A stretch of DNA of 11,244 bases, from the NCBI GenBank assembly GCA_050012355.1, contig JBEKHI010000287.1, positions 1 through 11,244 on the forward strand. The letters run 5' to 3'. The notes beneath the pieces were generated by a model. That model was not told where the DNA came from. It saw nothing but the letters and a program-made list of their open reading frames with translations, and made no database searches. Positions 6,779 through 11,244 of the stretch are shown piece by piece. Positions within the stretch are counted from its first letter, which is position 1. Each line of letters starts with the position of its first letter. Position numbers and translations under genes: made by a program. The DNA comes from JBEKHI01 sp050012355. Its GTDB lineage: Bacteria; Actinomycetota; Actinomycetes; Streptosporangiales; Streptosporangiaceae.

Positions 6779-7936
6779 ATGAACGACACGCTGCTCATCA
6801 CGCTCACCGGCCGGGACAGGCCCGGGGTCACGTCTCGCCTATTCGGGCTACTCGCGGGGTTCTCGCTGCGGGTGGCGGACATCGAGCAGGTCGTTATCCG
6901 CGGCCGGCTGGTGCTCGGCGTCCTGGTCACCTGCGAAGAACCCCCGGACCTCACCGGGGTACACCGGGCGGTTTCCGGCCTGGCGGAGGATCTTGGCCTC
7001 GACGCGGAGATCACCGCCGGGTCTTCCGAGCCCCCTTCCGGACGGCGGGGCCTGCTGCACGTCACGCTGATCGGCACCCCGCTGCGTCCGGAGGACGTGG
7101 CCGCGGTCACCGGCCGGATCGCCGCTAGCGGCGCGAACATCGACCGGATCGGCCGGCTGGCCCGCGATCCCGCCACCTGCATCGAGCTAGACGTGTCCGG
7201 TGCCGATCCGATGGAGCTGCGCACCGCCCTGGCGCGCGAGGCGGTCGGCCGAGGCGTCGACGTGGCGGTGCAGCGCGGCGGGCTGACCAGGCGCGCGATG
7301 CGGCTGATCGTCATGGACGTGGACTCGACGCTCATTCAGGACGAGGTGATCGATGTCCTCGCGGCCCAGGCCGGCTGCGCGGACGAGGTAGCCAAGGTGA
7401 CCGAGGCGGCGATGCGCGGCGAGCTTGACTTCACCGCCTCGCTGCGGGAGCGCACCGCGCTGCTCGCCGGACTTGACGCCTCGGTGCTCGACTCGGTGCG
7501 GTCATCCTTGCGGCTCACCCCTGGCGCCGAGACGCTGATCGAGACGCTCAAGCGGCTCGGCTACAAGTGCGGCCTCGTCAGCGGCGGCTTCTCACAGGTC
7601 ATCGACCCGCTGGCGGCGTCACTTGGCATCGATTACGTGGCCGCGAACGTGCTGGAGATCTCCGGGGGGAAGCTCACCGGGCGGGTGCTCGACCCGGTGA
7701 TCGATTCCGAGGGCAAGGCGGCCGCGCTACGGCGTTTCGCCTCCGATGCCGGGGTCCCGCTCTCGCAGACGGTGGCCGTCGGCGATGGCGCCAACGACCT
7801 GGGGATGCTCGCCACGGCCGGCCTCGGCGTCGCGTTCAACGCCAAGCCGGTAGTCCAGGCCTCCGCCGACACCGCCCTGAACGTCCCGCACCTAGACGCG
7901 GTCCTCTACCTGCTAGGCATCCCCCAGGAGCCCTAG
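6779..7936 (+). CDS. serB: Phosphoserine phosphatase SerB with two N-terminal ACT domains
   Basis: SerB hydrolyses O-phosphoserine to serine, the last step of serine biosynthesis, in the cytoplasm. The 385-residue protein has two ACT-like regulatory domains (about 4-80 and 92-168), then a HAD phosphatase domain. The catalytic motif MDVDSTLI holds nucleophile D180 and D182; motif II is S268 in VSGGF; K313 and GDGANDLGML (335-344, D336 and D340) complete the active site. Layout and length match mycobacterial SerB2. ACT domains in this family bind amino acids such as serine, which suggests feedback control. ATG at 6779 is taken as start; GTG at 6770 would add MLG, and neither has a strong ribosome site. 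Only about 20 bp separate it from the QueA-like gene, so an SDR-queA-serB operon is likely. Confidence 0.95.
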   Translation: MNDTLLITLTGRDRPGVTSRLFGLLAGFSLRVADIEQVVIRGRLVLGVLVTCEEPPDLTGVHRAVSGLAEDLGLDAEITAGSSEPPSGRRGLLHVTLIGTPLRPEDVAAVTGRIAASGANIDRIGRLARDPATCIELDVSGADPMELRTALAREAVGRGVDVAVQRGGLTRRAMRLIVMDVDSTLIQDEVIDVLAAQAGCADEVAKVTEAAMRGELDFTASLRERTALLAGLDASVLDSVRSSLRLTPGAETLIETLKRLGYKCGLVSGGFSQVIDPLAASLGIDYVAANVLEISGGKLTGRVLDPVIDSEGKAAALRRFASDAGVPLSQTVAVGDGANDLGMLATAGLGVAFNAKPVVQASADTALNVPHLDAVLYLLGIPQEP

Positions 7937-8163
7937 CCCCGCCGCGCGGCCCGCGCCCGCAGAGCCCCCGCCCGCGCGCCCCGTGTAAGCCCCCACAGCA
8001 CGTGCCCCACACCACGCCCCACGCGCCCCCGCGCCCCGCATACGCCTCACAACACGCGCCCCACGTAAAACCCCACACCACGCGCTCCGCGGCTCACGTA
8101 AGCCCCATCCGCTTGCGCAGGCCCCGCCCGACACGCCGCGCAAGGCCCGCGCGTAGGCCCCAC
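7937..8163. repeat. C-rich, G-poor low-complexity spacer with degenerate repeats
   Basis: This spacer holds no credible gene. By hand count, 7937-8160 contains 122 C, 54 G, 35 A and 13 T; within 7981-8100 it is 64 C to 22 G. A loose unit like CGTAAGCCCCACAC recurs near 7983, 8064, 8097 and 8152. The minus strand has runs of four or more G opposite 8005-8008, 8017-8020, 8026-8030 and 8034-8037, with spacers of 8, 5 and 3 nt, which fits a G-quadruplex pattern. On the plus strand the RNA after serB would be C-rich and G-poor, as in Rho-loading sites. Both functional readings are inference. Confidence 0.6.
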
Positions 8164-8221
8164 ACACCAGCGATGGGCCATCGATAGCGCTATTCCGCTA
8201 TCGATGGCCCATCGCTGGTGT
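8164..8221. terminator. Perfect 26-bp hairpin between convergent serB and hppA
   Basis: Arms at 8164-8189 and 8196-8221 are exact reverse complements over 26 bp, with a 6-nt loop CTATTC (8190-8195). The hairpin starts 227 bp after the serB stop and ends 11 bp before the hppA stop codon (8235-8233, read on the minus strand), so it can form in both transcripts. No U-tract follows on either strand, which is common for actinobacterial terminators. Each arm itself contains a 13-nt near-palindrome, CGATGGGCCATCG or its complement. A bidirectional terminator or 3'-end stabiliser is the best reading. Confidence 0.75.
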
Positions 8222-8232
8222 TCGTGCAACTG

Positions 8233-10641
8233 CTATTCGGGGGTTTGGGCAGGCTCAGACTTGGTGGCGGAGCCGTTCGCGCCCGCCTCCGGGACCTGGG
8301 CCTCGCTCGACGTGCTCTCCACCACGGCGGGAGCCGCGGCCTCGACCGCACCGCCCACCTCGGTGGCGCCGGGAGCCGCCTGCGCCAGGCTGGCCGCGCG
8401 GCGCTTGGAGTACACGATCGCCGCGACGATGATGGCAACCGCTACCACCGGGACCGCGACCCGCAGGCCGATGTTGTGGCTGTACTTCACTATGCTGCTG
8501 GCGATCAGCAGTGACACCAGGTTGGTGACCTTGATCAGCGGGTTGATGGCCGGCCCGGCGGTGTCCTTGAACGGGTCACCGACCGTGTCGCCGACGACGG
8601 TCGCCGCGTGCGCCTCGGAGCCCTTCCCGCCATGTTGGCCGTCCTCGACGAGCTTCTTCGCGTTGTCCCAGGCGCCACCGGAGTTAGCCAGGAACACCGC
8701 CATCAGCACGCCGACCGCGATCGCGCCGGCTAGGTAGGAGCCGAGCGGCGCATAGCCGAGCGCGAACCCGACCGCGATCGGGGTCAGCACCGCGAGCAGG
8801 CCAGGCGTGACCAGCTCACGCAGCGAGTCCTTGGTGCAGATGTCCACCACCGCGCCGTACTCCGGCTTCTCGGTGTAGTCCATGATGCCCGGGTGAGTGC
8901 GGAACTGGTTCCGCACCTCCAGCACGACCCGCTGCGCGGCCCGGCCGACCGCCATGATCAGCAGGCTGGCGAACAGGAACACCACGGACGCCCCGAGGAT
9001 GACACCGACCAGGACGTTCGGCTGCGCGACGGACAGGCTGAACGTGTTCGCCGCCCCGCCGAGCGCGGTCTCCACCTGGGTGCGGAACGAGCCGAACAGC
9101 GCGGTCGCGGCCAGAACCGCGGTCGCGATCGCGATGCCCTTGGTGATCGCCTTGGTGGTGTTGCCGATCGCGTCCAGCTGGGTGAGCGCCTTCGCGGCGT
9201 CGCCCTCGACATCGCCGGACATCTCCGCGATGCCCTGCGCGTTGTCGGTTACCGGGCCGAAGGAGTCCATCGACACGATCACGCCGACGGTGGTGAGCAG
9301 GCCGGTCCCGGCCATCGCGACGGCGAACAGTGCGATGGTCGCGTTGCCGGTGGCCAGCAGGTAAGCGCCGAACACGGCGCCGCCGATCAGGAGCGCCGAG
9401 TACACGCTGGACTCCATGCCGGAAGCGATGCCGGACAAGATGACGGTCGCCGCACCGGTCTCCGAGCTCTGTCCGATGTCCTTAACCGGCCGCCGGTTCG
9501 TCTCGGTGAAGTAACCGGTAAGGAGCTGGATGGCGCTGGCCAGCACCAGCCCGATCAGCACCGCGCCGAGCGCGATCCAGCGCGGGTTCCCGTTGTAGGA
9601 GGCGATGCTCGCGGTGATGCCCTTAAAGCCGCTGAACTTCGCGGGCAGATAAAGGAACGAGGCGACGGCCACCAGGATGGCGGAGAACACCGCCGAGGCG
9701 AAGAAGCCGCGGTTGATCGCGGTCATGCCGCTACGGTCGCCGCTGCGCGGCCGCACCATGAAGATGCCGAACACCGCGGTGATCACGCCGATGCCGGTGA
9801 CGATCAGCGGGAAGACCAGGCCATCGTTGCCGAACGCCACCTGGCCGAGGATCAGCGCGGCGACCAGCATGACCGAGTAGGACTCGAACAGGTCCGCCGC
9901 CATGCCAGCGCAGTCGCCAACGTTGTCGCCGACGTTATCCGCGATCGTCGCGGCGTTACGCGGGTCGTCCTCCGGAATGCCCTGCTCGACCTTGCCGACC
10001 AGGTCCGCGCCCACGTCGGCAGCCTTGGTATAGATACCGCCGCCGACTCGCATGAACATGGCGAGCAGCGCCGCACCTAGGCCGAAGCCCTCCAGCACGT
10101 CGGGCGAGTTCCCCTTGTAGAGGATCACCACGATCGCCACGCCCAGCAGGCCGAGGCCGACGGTGAACATGCCAGCCACGCCACCGGTACGGAACGCGAT
10201 GCGCATCGCCCGCTGCTCGCCGCCATCACGCGCGGCGGCGGCAACGCGGACGTTGCCGCGGACGGTCAGTGACATGCCGGTAAAGCCGGTCAACCCTGAG
10301 AACAGGGCGCCGACGAGGAAGAATGCGCTGCGGCCCCAGCGGACACCGCCGGTGTCGGCCGGGAGGAACAGCAAGACGAAGAAGATGATCACGACGAAGA
10401 CGCCCAGGGTCCGGAACTGGCGGCGCAAATAGGCGGCCGCCCCTTCCTGGACTGCTTTGGCTATCTCCTGCATCTTCGCAGTGCCCTGGCTGGCCGCGAG
10501 TACCTCGCGGACCAGCAACCAGGCGACGGCGAGCGCGAGCACAGCTACCACCGCGACGATGACAACCCACGTGAGGTTGCCGCCGCTGAGGCTAACCGAG
10601 CCCGACCCTGCCGCTGCCAGGGCGGTGTTAAGCCGAGACAT
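8233..10641 (-). CDS. hppA: Membrane-bound proton-translocating pyrophosphatase, K+-independent type
   Basis: The 802-residue, multi-helix membrane protein hydrolyses pyrophosphate and pumps H+ across the cytoplasmic membrane. The substrate site is clear in ADVGADLVGKVEQGIPEDDP (208-227) and NVGDNVGDCAGMAADLFESY (236-255), with further conserved blocks TDNAQGIAEMSG (465-476), NSGGAWDNAKK (653-663) and GDTVGDPFKDT (684-694). The motif GNTTKAITKG has Lys at K497, where K+-dependent enzymes have Ala, so the K+-independent H+ pump class is indicated. A long Ala/Glu/Ser-rich tail (about 750-802) follows the last helix. The start at 10641 is chosen because AAGGAG lies 7 nt upstream and the first helix follows at about residue 23; the open frame extends 29 codons further with non-family sequence. 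The gene is convergent with serB and monocistronic as far as can be seen. Confidence 0.96.
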   Translation of the reverse strand: MSRLNTALAAAGSGSVSLSGGNLTWVVIVAVVAVLALAVAWLLVREVLAASQGTAKMQEIAKAVQEGAAAYLRRQFRTLGVFVVIIFFVLLFLPADTGGVRWGRSAFFLVGALFSGLTGFTGMSLTVRGNVRVAAAARDGGEQRAMRIAFRTGGVAGMFTVGLGLLGVAIVVILYKGNSPDVLEGFGLGAALLAMFMRVGGGIYTKAADVGADLVGKVEQGIPEDDPRNAATIADNVGDNVGDCAGMAADLFESYSVMLVAALILGQVAFGNDGLVFPLIVTGIGVITAVFGIFMVRPRSGDRSGMTAINRGFFASAVFSAILVAVASFLYLPAKFSGFKGITASIASYNGNPRWIALGAVLIGLVLASAIQLLTGYFTETNRRPVKDIGQSSETGAATVILSGIASGMESSVYSALLIGGAVFGAYLLATGNATIALFAVAMAGTGLLTTVGVIVSMDSFGPVTDNAQGIAEMSGDVEGDAAKALTQLDAIGNTTKAITKGIAIATAVLAATALFGSFRTQVETALGGAANTFSLSVAQPNVLVGVILGASVVFLFASLLIMAVGRAAQRVVLEVRNQFRTHPGIMDYTEKPEYGAVVDICTKDSLRELVTPGLLAVLTPIAVGFALGYAPLGSYLAGAIAVGVLMAVFLANSGGAWDNAKKLVEDGQHGGKGSEAHAATVVGDTVGDPFKDTAGPAINPLIKVTNLVSLLIASSIVKYSHNIGLRVAVPVVAVAIIVAAIVYSKRRAASLAQAAPGATEVGGAVEAAAPAVVESTSSEAQVPEAGANGSATKSEPAQTPE

Positions 10642-10695
10642 TGGAATCTCCTTGGACGTTGGGTAAGCGCCGCGAAGGGGGTGGTGCGGTGGCCC

Positions 10696-10750
10696 CTGCC
10701 CGGCTTGGCCCCGGCTAACGCATGCCACTGGAGTCCGTTTCGCCGGGCAG
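10696..10750 (-). promoter_or_regulatory. Long-range inverted repeat in the hppA leader
   Basis: Arms CTGCCCGGC (10696-10704) and GCCGGGCAG (10742-10750) are exact 9-bp complements, 37 nt apart. They lie between the likely hppA promoter and its start, so the leader RNA (about 110 nt) could fold into a stem that encloses most of the region. I do not recognise a riboswitch class. Pairing by chance is possible in such GC-rich DNA. Confidence 0.3.
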
Positions 10751-10761
10751 GACGTGGCGGG

Positions 10762-10791
10762 AGTCTACGCAGGTGTGCCCGGTTTCCTCAA
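10762..10791 (-). promoter_or_regulatory. Likely housekeeping-type promoter of hppA
   Basis: On the minus strand TTGAGG (10791-10786) and TAGACT (10767-10762) are separated by 18 bp. This fits the actinobacterial housekeeping sigma pattern (TTGAC-like box, then TAnnnT). Transcription would begin near 10755, giving a leader of about 114 nt before the ATG at 10641. It lies at the edge of the A+T-rich island, which could act as an upstream element. The assignment is based on sequence only. Confidence 0.5.
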
Positions 10792-10950
10792 TTCTCGTTC
10801 ATTACTAACACCGTCGATATTCAATTGTTATCGTTACACTCATGTAATTTGCGGCGATTTGCACCTTATGTGCTTATTTGCACCGTTCGCAAAAATGAAG
10901 CTTTCGGAATTAGTCCCCATACGGCACGTTAATTCCAAACCTTCACTTTC
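10791..10950. other. A+T-rich island upstream of hppA, no gene seen
   Basis: By hand count 96 of 160 bases here are A or T (60%), in sharp contrast to the GC-rich window. It contains a direct repeat ATTTGCACC (10857-10865 and 10876-10884, 19 bp apart) and a partial dyad CGATA/TATCG around CAATTG (10815-10833). The short open frames in it have no family resemblance or good ribosome site. It may be a regulatory region or a site for an AT-binding nucleoid protein such as Lsr2. The next 100 bp (10951-11050) show nothing I can name. Confidence 0.55.
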
Positions 10951-11050
10951 ACCGCTCTGATGCCATCGCACCCCAAGCGTCGCCTCTGACGCACAGAACC
11001 TCTGGAACCCCATCGTCCCCACCAGCCCTACCCGGCAGGCTCGCCGCTAG

Positions 11051-11244
11051 CTGGCCCCGCACCCAGGCCGCTGGCTAGAGCCCCCGTACCCAGGCCCGCT
11101 GGGCCCGCATCCGCGCCTCTGGCTGGGGTCCGCACCCGGGCCTTTGGCTGGCCCTACGCCCGCGCCGCTGGCCGGGGTCCGCACCCGGGCCTTTGGCTGG
11201 CCCTACGCCCGGATGGCCCCGCTCATGCAGTTGGCCCCGGCCCC
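11051..11244. repeat. Degenerate GC-rich tandem repeat running off the right edge
   Basis: About nine variable units of roughly 20-28 bp, most beginning CTGGC or TGGCC, fill the end of the window. The clearest part is a 49-bp doublet: 11111-11159 is repeated at 11160-11208, with an exact match of 38 bp between 11125-11162 and 11174-11211. Copies toward both ends are more diverged. No reading frame with good coding character runs through it. It looks like a minisatellite; its right boundary is outside the window. Confidence 0.7.

Noticed and set aside
7937..8163. CRISPR-like or small-RNA reading of the C-rich repeats
   Set aside because: The repeats are degenerate, unevenly spaced and have no unique spacers of constant length; no known RNA fold was recognised.
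8893..10080. 395-codon open frame on the plus strand opposite hppA
   Set aside because: It lies wholly inside hppA on the other strand, its product is Arg/His/Asp-rich low complexity with no family features, and long antisense frames are expected in GC-rich genes.
10642..10728. 29-codon N-terminal extension of HppA
   Set aside because: The ATG at 10641 has an AAGGAG site and the extension is Gly/His/Pro-rich sequence in the leader.
10840..11022. 60-codon minus-strand frame in the A+T-rich island
   Set aside because: It has no recognisable domain and no clear ribosome site; the frame is open mainly because of chance in non-coding DNA.

Overview
The window is GC-rich throughout, with G or C at most third codon positions and frequent GTG starts. 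The gene families (two-ACT-domain SerB, K+-independent H+-pyrophosphatase, DosS-like GAF kinase) point to a high-GC actinobacterium (Actinomycetota). Nothing in the sequence fixes the order or genus. I see no insertion sequence, integrase, CRISPR array, tRNA or rRNA gene. It reads as ordinary chromosome with unusually structured intergenic DNA.

Layout, left to right. (1) At positions 1-122, on the minus strand, lie the first 40 codons of a catalase gene that runs off the left edge. (2) A 240-bp divergent spacer with several inverted repeats leads to a plus-strand gene for a membrane DUF2231-Rieske [2Fe-2S] protein (363-1283). (3) This gene meets, with no spacer, a minus-strand block read right to left: sensor histidine kinase (5023-3881), LuxR-type response regulator (3884-3276), ABC ATPase (3194-2403) and SPFH/stomatin-like membrane protein (2330-1284). 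Kinase and regulator overlap by 4 bp. (4) A 98-bp divergent spacer carrying five GGTCC/GGACC half-sites precedes a plus-strand run: SDR oxidoreductase (5122-5784), QueA-like protein (5781-6758, 4-bp overlap) and phosphoserine phosphatase SerB (6779-7936). (5) A C-rich, G-poor spacer and a perfect 26-bp hairpin separate serB from the convergent hppA gene (10641-8233, minus). (6) Upstream of hppA are a likely housekeeping promoter, an A+T-rich island of about 160 bp, and a degenerate GC-rich tandem repeat that runs off the right edge.

How the genes may work together. Catalase, the Rieske protein and a kinase whose GAF domain keeps the position of the DosS heme-ligand histidine suggest a redox or oxygen theme, but this is inference. 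The ABC ATPase has no permease in view, and the SPFH protein lacks the NfeD-type partner it often has. SerB (last step of serine synthesis) and HppA (pyrophosphate-driven proton pumping) are housekeeping. The most unusual coding element is the SDR/QueA-like pair: the QueA-like protein has the family fold but lacks several hallmark motifs of tRNA-queuosine QueA, so its substrate may differ.
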